From Frondihabitans peucedani (GTDB taxonomy: Bacteria; Actinomycetota; Actinomycetes; Actinomycetales; Microbacteriaceae), in NCBI RefSeq assembly GCF_039537585.1, contig NZ_BAABAU010000001.1, positions 1,302,001 through 1,366,000 on the forward strand: a stretch of DNA of 64,000 nt. Reading direction: 5' to 3'. A program made the translations under genes and the position numbers. Below, piece by piece: positions 44,234 to 52,225 of this stretch; the stretch's first letter is position 1, and each line of letters begins with the position of its first letter. The notes below the pieces were generated by a model. The model ran no database searches. It was not told the DNA's origin and saw only the letters and a program-made list of their open reading frames with translations.

Positions 44234-46222
44234 CTACTTGCCCTTCACCAGAGCGGTGAAGAACGCTGCTCCGTTCGGGGTGCCGACGCCGGTCTCGTCG
44301 TCGTAGCCCCTCTTGGAGTGGATGGTCGACGACTGCGTGTCGATCGTCTGCAGCTGGAACTTCAGGCCCTCGCTCGAGTCGAGCGAGTTCACGAAGTCGG
44401 TCCGGACCTGGTAGGGCTGGTTGGCTGCCGTCGGAGCGACGATGTCGTGCAGGGCCTTGGTCTGGTTGAGCTTGTAGTACAGCGGGTTGGCGAAGCCGAA
44501 CTTCTTGTGCGCTGCCTGCTCGGCGACGGCGAGGACACCGGCCATCAGGGGCGACGAGAGGCTGGTGCCGCCGATGCGGTACTGGTCCCAGTAGGTGCCG
44601 TCGGGGAACTCCTGCGTCTGTCCGACCACCATGCCGGTGTTCGGGTCGCCCGCCATGGAGATGTCAGGCAGGGTGCGCATCGGGTCCGTCGTGCCGTAGG
44701 CCTTCGAGATCGAGTCCGGGACGATGCCGCGCTGGTACCAGGGCTGAGCGAACAGCTGGCTGGTGCCGCCGGTGCCGCCCGAGCTGTAGACGCCGGGGAG
44801 CGGCGACCACGTGTTGCCCGAGAGCTGCGAGTAGGCGTTCTGCCATCCGTACTCGCCGAGCCAGTTGTTCGACTTGCCGATCTGGACGCTGGTGCCGCCG
44901 ACGCCGGTCACCAGGGGGAGGTCGGCGGGGAAGCCGAGCGTCTTGGCTGCGAGGTCGGTGCCGCCCTTGGTCGCGTCGCCGTTGTCACCGGTGGAGAAGT
45001 TGATGGTGATGCCGGTCAGCGCAGCCTCGGTCGAGTACTGCTGGTAGAAGTCGATGTACGACTGGCCGAGGTCGGCGAGGTCGTCGACTCCGTCCGACCA
45101 CGAGTTGGTGATGATGTCGCCATAGTGGTTGTCGATCGATGCAGCCCAGGCCTCGTCGAGACCGGTGACGCAGTCGACGCCGCCCACGTACTTGATCTTC
45201 GCGCCCGGAGCCATGGCGTGCACGGCTTCGACGTCGAGGGTCTCCTCGCCGTACCAGCCCGACGCGTCACAGAGGTCGGCGTTGGAGTAGCCGCTCGAGG
45301 ACGGGGTGATCTGCGAGAACTGGTTCTTCTTGAACAGCGGCTGACCGTGGACCTTGTTGTACTTCTGGGCGTCCTGCAGGATCGTCGGCGACGCGTACGC
45401 GTCGGTGATGACGACCGTCACGCCCTTGCCGTCGATGCCCTTCTTGAGCTGCGACGAGACGCCGTAGGCGCCCTGCAGCTGCTGGGGACCGTAGCCGCAG
45501 ACCGCGTAGGGCTGCTTCTTGCCGTTGACCGCGGGCTTGTCGGTGGCGGTCTTCTGGCCGTAGTAGGCCGAGCAGGGCTGGACGCCGGTGCGCGAGCCGG
45601 GGCCGGGGCCGGGCTCCGTGTCGGCGGGCTTCTTGAGCGCGGTGGCCTGGTCGAGGCCGACGACGCCGCTGACCGAGCCGACGATCTGAGCCGACGTGCC
45701 GCTCGGGAGCGAGAGGTTGGTCGTGTTCGTCTGCACCGTCTTGCCCTGGTACGAGAACTTCGCCAGCTGGGTGTTGAACGTCTTCTCGACCTGCGCCGTC
45801 GTGCCGGACGCCTTGACGTACATGCCGCTCGGGAGGGTCTCGCCGACGGTGAAGCCCTGCGTGCGGAGCCAGCCCTGGACGGCCTTGACGTCGGAGGCGG
45901 CGGGCGCGTAGGTGGCGTTGAACTGCTTGTTCGTCAGGAACTTGCCGTACGAGGCGCTGGACGGGTCGGACACGGCCTGCACCTGGGCCTGCGCCGCGGC
46001 GGAGTTCCGGAGGTTGAGCAGGACGCCGAAGCTGACCTTCGAGGCGCTCGGGGTCTCGGCGACCTTCTTCGCGTGGCCGAGCCATCGCGGCGAGCTGTTG
46101 GGTAACACGTGGTTGGTCGGGGCCGCGTTGGCCGGAGCGGCGAGGCCGGTGAGACCGGCGAGCGACGCTGCCGCGACCGCGGCGACGATTATGGGACGAG
46201 AGCGGGACGAGGAACCACGCAC
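44234..46222 (-). CDS. Secreted S53 (sedolisin) peptidase with propeptide
   Basis: This 662-residue protein has a signal peptide ending near APANAAP (about residue 34). An activation prodomain (about 40-195) and the S53 catalytic domain follow. Catalytic Glu326 and Asp330 lie in GEETLD, oxyanion Asp413 in STGDNGD and Ser554 in GGTSLSSP. It should be an extracellular acid-active endopeptidase. The GTG start has GGAGG five bases upstream. On the minus strand TTGACG near 46300-46305 may be the -35. It is only distantly related to the S53 peptidase at 22396. Confidence 0.92.
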   Translation of the reverse strand: MRGSSSRSRPIIVAAVAAASLAGLTGLAAPANAAPTNHVLPNSSPRWLGHAKKVAETPSASKVSFGVLLNLRNSAAAQAQVQAVSDPSSASYGKFLTNKQFNATYAPAASDVKAVQGWLRTQGFTVGETLPSGMYVKASGTTAQVEKTFNTQLAKFSYQGKTVQTNTTNLSLPSGTSAQIVGSVSGVVGLDQATALKKPADTEPGPGPGSRTGVQPCSAYYGQKTATDKPAVNGKKQPYAVCGYGPQQLQGAYGVSSQLKKGIDGKGVTVVITDAYASPTILQDAQKYNKVHGQPLFKKNQFSQITPSSSGYSNADLCDASGWYGEETLDVEAVHAMAPGAKIKYVGGVDCVTGLDEAWAASIDNHYGDIITNSWSDGVDDLADLGQSYIDFYQQYSTEAALTGITINFSTGDNGDATKGGTDLAAKTLGFPADLPLVTGVGGTSVQIGKSNNWLGEYGWQNAYSQLSGNTWSPLPGVYSSGGTGGTSQLFAQPWYQRGIVPDSISKAYGTTDPMRTLPDISMAGDPNTGMVVGQTQEFPDGTYWDQYRIGGTSLSSPLMAGVLAVAEQAAHKKFGFANPLYYKLNQTKALHDIVAPTAANQPYQVRTDFVNSLDSSEGLKFQLQTIDTQSSTIHSKRGYDDETGVGTPNGAAFFTALVKGK

Positions 46223-46313
46223 GTATGCCTCCGATAAGGGCTGAGTGGGAATCCGCTATGAATGGCGGGTTCGTGTATCGGACCACCCCCGAACGAGTGA
46301 CGTCAAGTCCTCC

Positions 46314-46341
46314 TTTTTGCGCGACGCGCAGTTTTTGCGCG
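46314..46341. repeat. Direct repeat TTTTTGCGCG
   Basis: TTTTTGCGCG occurs at 46314-46323 and again at 46332-46341, with CGCGCA between them that can pair with TGCGCG. It lies in the divergent spacer between the secreted peptidase and the HD protein, about 95 bp upstream of the peptidase start. The T runs stand out in this GC-rich sequence. Possible regulator site. Confidence 0.45.
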
Positions 46342-46408
46342 CTGCGGCGCCCGAATGGCCGACTTCGGCCGTCGAACGACGAAATCGTGCGCGCGAGGTG
46401 AATACGGT

Positions 46409-47017
46409 GTGAACGTGAACGATCTCGACGCACTCATCCGTCCCCCCACGCAAACCGCTGCGGCTGCCCTCGAGGTGCTCCGGGCCGCTGCCGACCCGGC
46501 GCTCGTCAACCACTGCCTCCGGTCGTGGGCGTGGGCCGGCGCGATCGCTCTGGCCAGAGGACTCCGCTTCGACGCCGAGCTGCTCTACGTCGCGGCGATG
46601 CTGCACGACCTCGGTGTGACACCCGTCTTCGACTCGCACACCGAGCCCTTCGAGGAGGCCGGCGGCGCGGTCGGGCGGGTCTTCGCCGCCGGTGCCGGCT
46701 GGCCGCCAGAGCGGAGCGAGCGCGTGCGGGAGGTGATCGTCCGGCACATGCTGCCGAGCGTCGATCCTGCGCAGGATCCCGAGGGCCACCTCCTCGAGGT
46801 CGCGACGACTCTCGACGTGCGCGGCGCCGGAGCCGACGACCTCGACCGGGGCTTCGTCCGCGACGTCACGCGACTCCTCCCCCGGCTCGGCTTCAGCGAG
46901 GCGTTCGACACCGCGATCGCCGGGCAGGCGGCCCGGAAGCCGTCGTCGCAGGCCGCGCGCCTCCACGCCGGCGGCGGTGTCGCTGAGGGCGGGCGCTTCT
47001 GGGCTGCGTTCGACTAG
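46409..47017 (+). CDS. HD domain protein
   Basis: This 202-residue protein is an HD-type metal-dependent phosphohydrolase. It has the pattern NHCLRSWAWA, LLYVAAMLHDLG with the HD pair, and FDSHTEPFEEAGG. Relatives include cyanamide hydratase-like and nucleotide phosphohydrolase proteins; the substrate is unknown. The GTG at 46409 is chosen because GAGGTG lies eight bases upstream. An ATG at 46355 would add 18 basic residues. Inside the gene GATCCTGC and GCAGGATC abut to make a perfect 16-bp palindrome (46763-46778). Its TAG shares CTAG with the convergent gene. Confidence 0.8.
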   Translation: MNVNDLDALIRPPTQTAAAALEVLRAAADPALVNHCLRSWAWAGAIALARGLRFDAELLYVAAMLHDLGVTPVFDSHTEPFEEAGGAVGRVFAAGAGWPPERSERVREVIVRHMLPSVDPAQDPEGHLLEVATTLDVRGAGADDLDRGFVRDVTRLLPRLGFSEAFDTAIAGQAARKPSSQAARLHAGGGVAEGGRFWAAFD

Positions 47018-48264
47018 CCGAGGCGGCGCCGCCGACGCAGGATCACGAGGGCGAGCCCGGCTCCGAGCAGGAGCGCGGCGCCCAGGAGCGGTGCCGCGGG
47101 CGAGGAACCCGTGAAGGCGAGCTCACCGGCCGCGGCGACACCCATGCCGGTGGGATCGCCGGCCGGCGTCGTCGGGACGATCGGGGCGGGCCCGGAGGCC
47201 GATGTCGGTCCGGGGCTCGGCGCGGGAGCAGGCGCGGGTGCCGACGCCGGAGCGGCGGTCAGCACGAACTGCCGCGGGGCGCTCGGGAGCGACAGCGGGA
47301 ATCCCGCCGAAGAGTGCACGTCGTCGTCGGCGATCAGGGTGGCGACCGCCGCCCAGGTCCCCGGAGCCAGAGTCGTGGTCGCCGTCCAGTTCCCGTCCGC
47401 GTCGAGCACGCCCGTCGATTCGAAGCGTCCTTCGGGCAGCGTGTTGGCGGCCGTCCGGGCAGCGGCGTCGACCGGCGAGAAGAACACCGACACTGCCGGG
47501 CCACCCGTCGCCGTCCCGGAGACGGTGACGGTGGTCGATGGAATCGTCGTTCCCGCCGCGGGGCTCACGACGACCGGCGTCGCGGACGGAGCCGGGAGGG
47601 CGAGATCGCTCACCGTCCGCGGGACGAAGGGTGCGCCGGACGGATCCTGGCCGCCGAAGGTCACCGACGCCCTCGAGAGCAGGGCGTTCAGGCTCTCGAC
47701 AGAGAATCGGATCGTGAACGACCACGCGCCCGAGTCGCCCACCACGACGTCCGGCTGATAGGTGCCGAGCCCTGCCGAGTCCGCGGACACGATAGAGCCC
47801 GCAGGTGCGGTTCCTCGGAAGGTCACCTCGCGGGAGGGCACGGTGCTGCCGCTCGTGGGCGAGGTCACGGCCAGCGCGGGTGATGCCGGCTGCTCGAAGG
47901 TGACGTAGATCCCGGCCGAGTCGAGGGTCCCCGACGCGACGATCTGGTGGAACCCGACCGCATCCGTGCCAACGCTGAGCGGCACGTCCCAGGTCCCGTC
48001 GGGCTGCACGGTCGCCGACGGCTCCGCGGGCGTCGTCTGGACGCCGGGGATCTCGATGGTCACGCGGTCGCCCGAGGCTCCCGTCCCCGTGATGTCCACG
48101 GCGCCGGTCTGGACCGTCTGGTTCGGCGTCGGGCTCGTGATCGTGAAGGGGAGTGCCACATCGGCGCTGGCCGCTGACGCTCCGAGGAGCGAGGCGCCGG
48201 AGAGGAGGACGGTGGCGACGACGACGACGCCGAGCGAGCGGACTCGCGTTCTAGGGAAAGTCAC
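47014..48264 (-). CDS. Secreted surface protein with Ig-like repeats and LAxTG signal
   Basis: This 416-residue protein has a signal peptide ending near ASAADV (about residue 35). Three beta-sandwich repeats follow, each opening with a variant of ITSPTPNQTVQTGAVDITG, bacterial Ig-like in style. After a Pro/Ala linker come LAFTGSSP, a hydrophobic stretch and RRRRRLG, a class E-type sorting signal. It is probably wall-anchored; ligand unknown. The GTG follows TAGATT by six bases. The stop shares CTAG with the HD gene. Confidence 0.78.
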   Translation of the reverse strand: MTFPRTRVRSLGVVVVATVLLSGASLLGASAASADVALPFTITSPTPNQTVQTGAVDITGTGASGDRVTIEIPGVQTTPAEPSATVQPDGTWDVPLSVGTDAVGFHQIVASGTLDSAGIYVTFEQPASPALAVTSPTSGSTVPSREVTFRGTAPAGSIVSADSAGLGTYQPDVVVGDSGAWSFTIRFSVESLNALLSRASVTFGGQDPSGAPFVPRTVSDLALPAPSATPVVVSPAAGTTIPSTTVTVSGTATGGPAVSVFFSPVDAAARTAANTLPEGRFESTGVLDADGNWTATTTLAPGTWAAVATLIADDDVHSSAGFPLSLPSAPRQFVLTAAPASAPAPAPAPSPGPTSASGPAPIVPTTPAGDPTGMGVAAAGELAFTGSSPAAPLLGAALLLGAGLALVILRRRRRLG

Positions 48265-48436
48265 AGCTGCAATCTAGGGCCGATTTGCGCCGGAGTCTCG
48301 CGTCGGCCGGAGATCAGGACTAGCTTGACCCCTCAAGAGGGGCCACCCGACCCCTCGGCACGGGCTGTCGTCATCTGGGAGCGACAGCGATCACCCACCG
48401 TGTCGTCTGCTGTGCAGTGCCCAGAAGGGAACACCC

Positions 48437-49393
48437 TTGTTCGACAAGCGCTTCATCACCAAGGCCATCGGCCGCAGTGCCGAGAACCCGCTCGACCGCC
48501 GCCGCTTCCTCGCCGCAGCCGGAGTCACCGGAGTGGGAGTCGGCGCCGCCGTCCTCGCCTCCGGAGCACCGGCCATGGCGTCGACGGCCAAGACCGCTGC
48601 CTACGAAGGAGAGGTCACCGACTCGGCGATCCTCAACTTCGCGCTCAACCTCGAGTACCTCGAGGCCGAGTTCTACCTCCGCGCCGTCACCGGCACCGGG
48701 CTCCCCTCGAGCATGATCGACGGCATCGACCCGCAGGGCGGCGTCGTCGGCGGACACAAGGTTCCGTTCAAGACGGGCGCGATCAAGTCGATCGCCACCG
48801 AGATCGCGGCCGACGAGAAGGCGCACGTCGCCTTCCTGCGCGCAGCCCTCGGCGGCGCGAAGGTGTCGCGCCCGGCGATCGACCTCAAGTCGAGCTTCAA
48901 CGCGGCGGCCGTCGCGGCCGGGCTCATCAAGCCGGGCCAGTCGTTCGACCCGTTCGCGAGCGAGGAGAACTTCCTGCTCGGCGCCTTCATCTTCGAGGAC
49001 GTCGGGGTGACCGCCTACAAGGGCGCCGCCCCGCTCATCACCAACAAGACCTACCTCGGGGCGGCCGCGGGCATCCTCGCGGTCGAGGCGTACCACGCCG
49101 GCATCATCAGGGACCGCATCCTGAGCATGGGCCTCTACCACCAGGCGGATGCGATCTCGGCCGCTCGCGACAGCCTCGACGGCAAGACCGACGACGACCA
49201 GGGCGTGGTGGTCAACAACGTGATCAGCCTCGTCCCCACCGACGCGAACAGCATCGCCTACGGCCGCACCGCCGAGCGCGTGCTGAACGTCGTCTACCTC
49301 AACCCCAACCAGATCGACCGCGGCGGGTTCTTCCCGGCGGGCGTCAACGGCGCGATCGTCGCCAGCGGCAACCCCGGAAGCCCCACGGCCTAG
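48437..49393 (+). CDS. Tat-exported ferritin-like domain protein
   Basis: This is a 318-residue protein. The twin-arginine signal [12 protein letters not shown] (residues 21-32) with hydrophobic stretch and ASGAPAMAS cleavage region indicates export in a folded state. The mature part is a ferritin-2 type four-helix bundle, with [16 protein letters not shown] and [16 protein letters not shown] carrying Glu/His metal ligands. This family (PF13668-like) is common in soil actinobacteria and has no firmly known role. Translation starts at TTG 48437 with AAGGGA seven bases upstream. A convergent hairpin lies after the stop. Confidence 0.85.
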   Translation: MFDKRFITKAIGRSAENPLDRRRFLAAAGVTGVGVGAAVLASGAPAMASTAKTAAYEGEVTDSAILNFALNLEYLEAEFYLRAVTGTGLPSSMIDGIDPQGGVVGGHKVPFKTGAIKSIATEIAADEKAHVAFLRAALGGAKVSRPAIDLKSSFNAAAVAAGLIKPGQSFDPFASEENFLLGAFIFEDVGVTAYKGAAPLITNKTYLGAAAGILAVEAYHAGIIRDRILSMGLYHQADAISAARDSLDGKTDDDQGVVVNNVISLVPTDANSIAYGRTAERVLNVVYLNPNQIDRGGFFPAGVNGAIVASGNPGSPTA

Positions 49394-49401
49394 TCGGACG
49401 G

Positions 49402-49443
49402 GAGGGCAGGATCGCGGGGCGCGCGCCCCACGATCCTGCCCTC
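49402..49443. terminator. Terminator built from an inverted GCAGGATC pair
   Basis: GAGGGCAGGATCG (49402-49414) and CGATCCTGCCCTC (49431-49443) are perfect 13-bp complements, and the interior GGGGCGC/GCGCCCC extends the stem after one mismatch. The arms are the genome's dispersed octamer in inverted orientation. It lies between the converging ferritin-like and corA genes. Confidence 0.78.
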
Positions 49444-49465
49444 TGCCGTTCGTCGGGCCGCGCCG

Positions 49466-50464
49466 CTACAGCCAGCGGCGCTTGCGGAACACCCAGTACA
49501 GCCCGAAGCCCGCCGCGATCATGAGCAGGATCGCGAACGGGTAGCCGAACTCCCACTTCAGCTCGGGCATGTGGGTGAAGTTCATGCCGTAGATCGACGC
49601 GATGAGGGTGGGCGTGAAGAGGATGGCCGCCCACGACGAGATCTTCTTGACCTCCTCGTTCTGCTGGATGCTCTGGTCGGTCTGCCGGCGCGTGACGATC
49701 GTCGCGTGCACGGTGAGCGCGTTGTCGAGGATCGCGCGGAACGAGGCGACCCGCTCGACGATCAGCAGCGTGTGGTCGAGCACGTCGCGGAGGCTGCGCT
49801 GGAGCTCCAGGTCGACGCCGTACTTCTCGGAGCCCTTCTGCAGGCCGTCGAGCATCTTGACCAGCGGCACGACCGCCCGCTGGAAGTTGATGACCTCGCG
49901 CGAGAGGTTGTAGATGCGCTCCGAGAGGCCGGTGCTCTCCTCCGAGAAGAGGTCGTTCTCGATCTCGTCGATGTCGTTCTCGAGGCCGGCGATGACCGGC
50001 TCGTACTCGTCGACGACCTGGTCGAGGATCGCGTAGAGCACGGCCTCCGGCCCCTGGGCGAGGAGCTCGGGCGCCGCCTCCATGCGCTGCCGGACCTTCA
50101 TCAGGTCGGGCGACTCGGCGTGCCGGATCGTGACGACGAACTCCGGCCCCAGGAAGATGTGCAGCTCGCCGAACTCGACGACCTCCTCCGCGTCGACGTA
50201 GCGGGCCGGCCGCAGGACGGCGAACAGGATCTCGTCGTACCGCTCGAGCTTGGCCCGCTGGTGGCCGAGCAGGGCGTCCTCGATCGCGAGGGGGTGCAGC
50301 TCGAACTCGTGCGCGACGGAGCGGATCTCGTCGGGGCTGGGGCGGTACAGGCCGATCCAGCCCATGCCGTCGTTGTCGTGCATCAGGCGGTAGGTCTCGT
50401 CGAGACTCCGGGGATTCTCGATGCGTGTTCCGGCGACGTAGACGCCGTTGTCGATCAGGGGCAT
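49466..50464 (-). CDS. corA: CorA magnesium/cobalt channel
   Basis: This 332-residue protein has a cytoplasmic alpha/beta domain and long helices (about residues 1-265). Two C-terminal membrane helices follow, with the signature YGMNF just after the first (ASIYGMNFTHMPEL). CorA pentamers let Mg2+ enter the cell. Length and layout are typical. CATCCT lies six bases before the ATG at 50464, a weak leaderless candidate. The DUF6518-like gene lies 36 bp upstream on the same strand. Confidence 0.93.
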   Translation of the reverse strand: MPLIDNGVYVAGTRIENPRSLDETYRLMHDNDGMGWIGLYRPSPDEIRSVAHEFELHPLAIEDALLGHQRAKLERYDEILFAVLRPARYVDAEEVVEFGELHIFLGPEFVVTIRHAESPDLMKVRQRMEAAPELLAQGPEAVLYAILDQVVDEYEPVIAGLENDIDEIENDLFSEESTGLSERIYNLSREVINFQRAVVPLVKMLDGLQKGSEKYGVDLELQRSLRDVLDHTLLIVERVASFRAILDNALTVHATIVTRRQTDQSIQQNEEVKKISSWAAILFTPTLIASIYGMNFTHMPELKWEFGYPFAILLMIAAGFGLYWVFRKRRWL

Positions 50465-50500
50465 GAGGGCAGGATGCCCGGTGCGGGTGAACGTTTCAGG

Positions 50501-51070
50501 TCAGGCGCGCCGCCGGACGATCGCCGCCGCGAGGAACGCCGCGCCGGCCACGACCTCGAGGGTCCAGTAGACGGGGCTGGTCGATCCGAGCAGCGTCACC
50601 AGCCCGTACGCGCCCTCCGCGACGAGGACGGTGCTCAGGATCGCGACTCCCCCGATCCGCCTCGCGTGCCGGGGCGATCGCGCGAGGCTCGCGGCGACGC
50701 CGATCACCGGGCCAGCGAAGAGGCCGATGAGGGTCCAGCGCGACGAGAACGGTGCCGCGTAGAAGTAGCCGCGCCAGCCGCTGACGAGCCCGTAGGCCTC
50801 GACCATCGCCACGAAGGCGAGAGCGCCGAGCACGGCCGCGAGGGCCGGCCGGGCCCGGACCAGCCAGACGAGCAGGAAGGCGAACAGGCTCCAGCCGCCC
50901 GAGGAGTTCGCGAGCGAGGTGAGCCAGGAGGGGAGGTACTGCTGGCCGAGGCTCGTGAGGCCGCCCACGAGGAGGGCGCCGAGCACCACGACGGCGGCGG
51001 CTGCGAGGCCCGAGGGCAGAGCTCGGGCGAGGGCGGGTCGCCGGGCTGCGGAGGTGTCGAGTGGGGTCAC
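50501..51070 (-). CDS. DUF6518-like membrane protein
   Basis: This 189-residue protein has five or six hydrophobic helices. GGLTSLGQQYLPSWLTSLAN followed by SSGGWSLFAFLLVWLVRARP in the first half resembles the actinobacterial DUF6518 group. No function is known. The GTG start follows TAGCCT (51077-51082, minus strand) by six bases, so a leaderless transcript is likely. Confidence 0.65.
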   Translation of the reverse strand: MTPLDTSAARRPALARALPSGLAAAAVVVLGALLVGGLTSLGQQYLPSWLTSLANSSGGWSLFAFLLVWLVRARPALAAVLGALAFVAMVEAYGLVSGWRGYFYAAPFSSRWTLIGLFAGPVIGVAASLARSPRHARRIGGVAILSTVLVAEGAYGLVTLLGSTSPVYWTLEVVAGAAFLAAAIVRRRA

Positions 51071-51212
51071 CCGAGCAGGCTAGGTCGCCGGGGCCGCCCG
51101 GCTCGTCCGTCTCGGGATCGGACGCCGTAGTCCTCCGGGTGGACCTGCGCCCTCGACCGACCGGCGACGGCGGGTACGCTGCGAGGACACTTCGACAGCC
51201 AGGGGGGCAGCC

Positions 51213-52139
51213 ATGCTCGACCACTCGTCCGGGACGCCCTCGTCGGCGCTCCGAGCCGTCGCCCTCAGCTGCCTGGCCGTCTCGCTCCTGGCGGTCACCG
51301 GCTGCTCCTCGACCCGGCCGTCGACCGGCGCGGAGACGACGGGTGCGGTCACGCCGGGCGCGGAGACGACGCCGCCGGCGACCAGCACCCCTCCTGCCCC
51401 CGGCGCCCCCGGCCCGATCACGGCCGGCAGGATGCTCGGAGACGCCGTCGCCGTGTCGAGCGTCACCGACACCCTCGGCACGTACGCCCACGTGGGCCTC
51501 TCGCCGCAGGCGAAGGCCGCCGCCTTCGATCCGGCCCTGGTCGACCCGGACTCCGAGAAGGGCCTGTTCGACGCGGCGCGACTCGCCTCGGCTCAGAGAT
51601 GGGTCACCGGGTTCATCGCCTCCGAGACGCTCGACTCTCCGGCGCTCGACGTCGCCCGGAACTACCCCGCCTGGAGCGCGCGGGCGGAGGAGGACTCCGT
51701 CGCCCCCGGCGGCTCGGCGCTGCTCGACGCGGGCACCGACGGGACGAACGCGATCACCTGGAACGCGGCCGGGACGAACATCGTCCCGCGCCTGATCCGC
51801 GACGGCGGACCGCGGATGACCAGAGAGACCGTCGACGTGACGAGGGTGTACCCGTTCACCGACGGCGGTCCCGGCCCCGCCATCGCCTTCTTCGTCACCG
51901 CCGAGGCCGACTACCGCGTCTCGGACGAGGCTGCCAGGGCCTACGTCGAGGCGCGCGACCCGACCGACAGCGCGGCAACCCGCGAGAGGAAGACCGTCCC
52001 CGCGCTCTACGACGGCACGGGCGAGAACTCCTTTCCGGTGAAGGGAACGCTCGTCTACTCGGTCGTCCAGCGGGAGTCGTCCTGGAGGATCGCCGGGGTG
52101 AAGGTCACCTACGACACCCCTCAGACCTGGCAGAAGTAG
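51213..52139 (+). CDS. Putative lipoprotein of unknown function
   Basis: This 308-residue protein has a lipoprotein signal ending LLAVTGC (Cys at about residue 31). A Thr/Pro/Gly-rich linker of about 45 residues precedes a globular C-terminal domain containing NYPAWSARAEEDS and RRVYPFTDGGPGPA-like stretches (read here as TRVYPFTDG) with a mixed beta pattern. No family is recognised. GGGGGG lies before the ATG. TACGCT near 51174 is a candidate -10. Confidence 0.65.
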   Translation: MLDHSSGTPSSALRAVALSCLAVSLLAVTGCSSTRPSTGAETTGAVTPGAETTPPATSTPPAPGAPGPITAGRMLGDAVAVSSVTDTLGTYAHVGLSPQAKAAAFDPALVDPDSEKGLFDAARLASAQRWVTGFIASETLDSPALDVARNYPAWSARAEEDSVAPGGSALLDAGTDGTNAITWNAAGTNIVPRLIRDGGPRMTRETVDVTRVYPFTDGGPGPAIAFFVTAEADYRVSDEAARAYVEARDPTDSAATRERKTVPALYDGTGENSFPVKGTLVYSVVQRESSWRIAGVKVTYDTPQTWQK

Positions 52140-52225
52140 CCGCCGCGTCCGCGGTCGGCGAGCCGTCGCCACGGGATGACACAGTTCACCGGCGCGACCG
52201 GTCGACCCGCTAAGGTACGGGCCCG

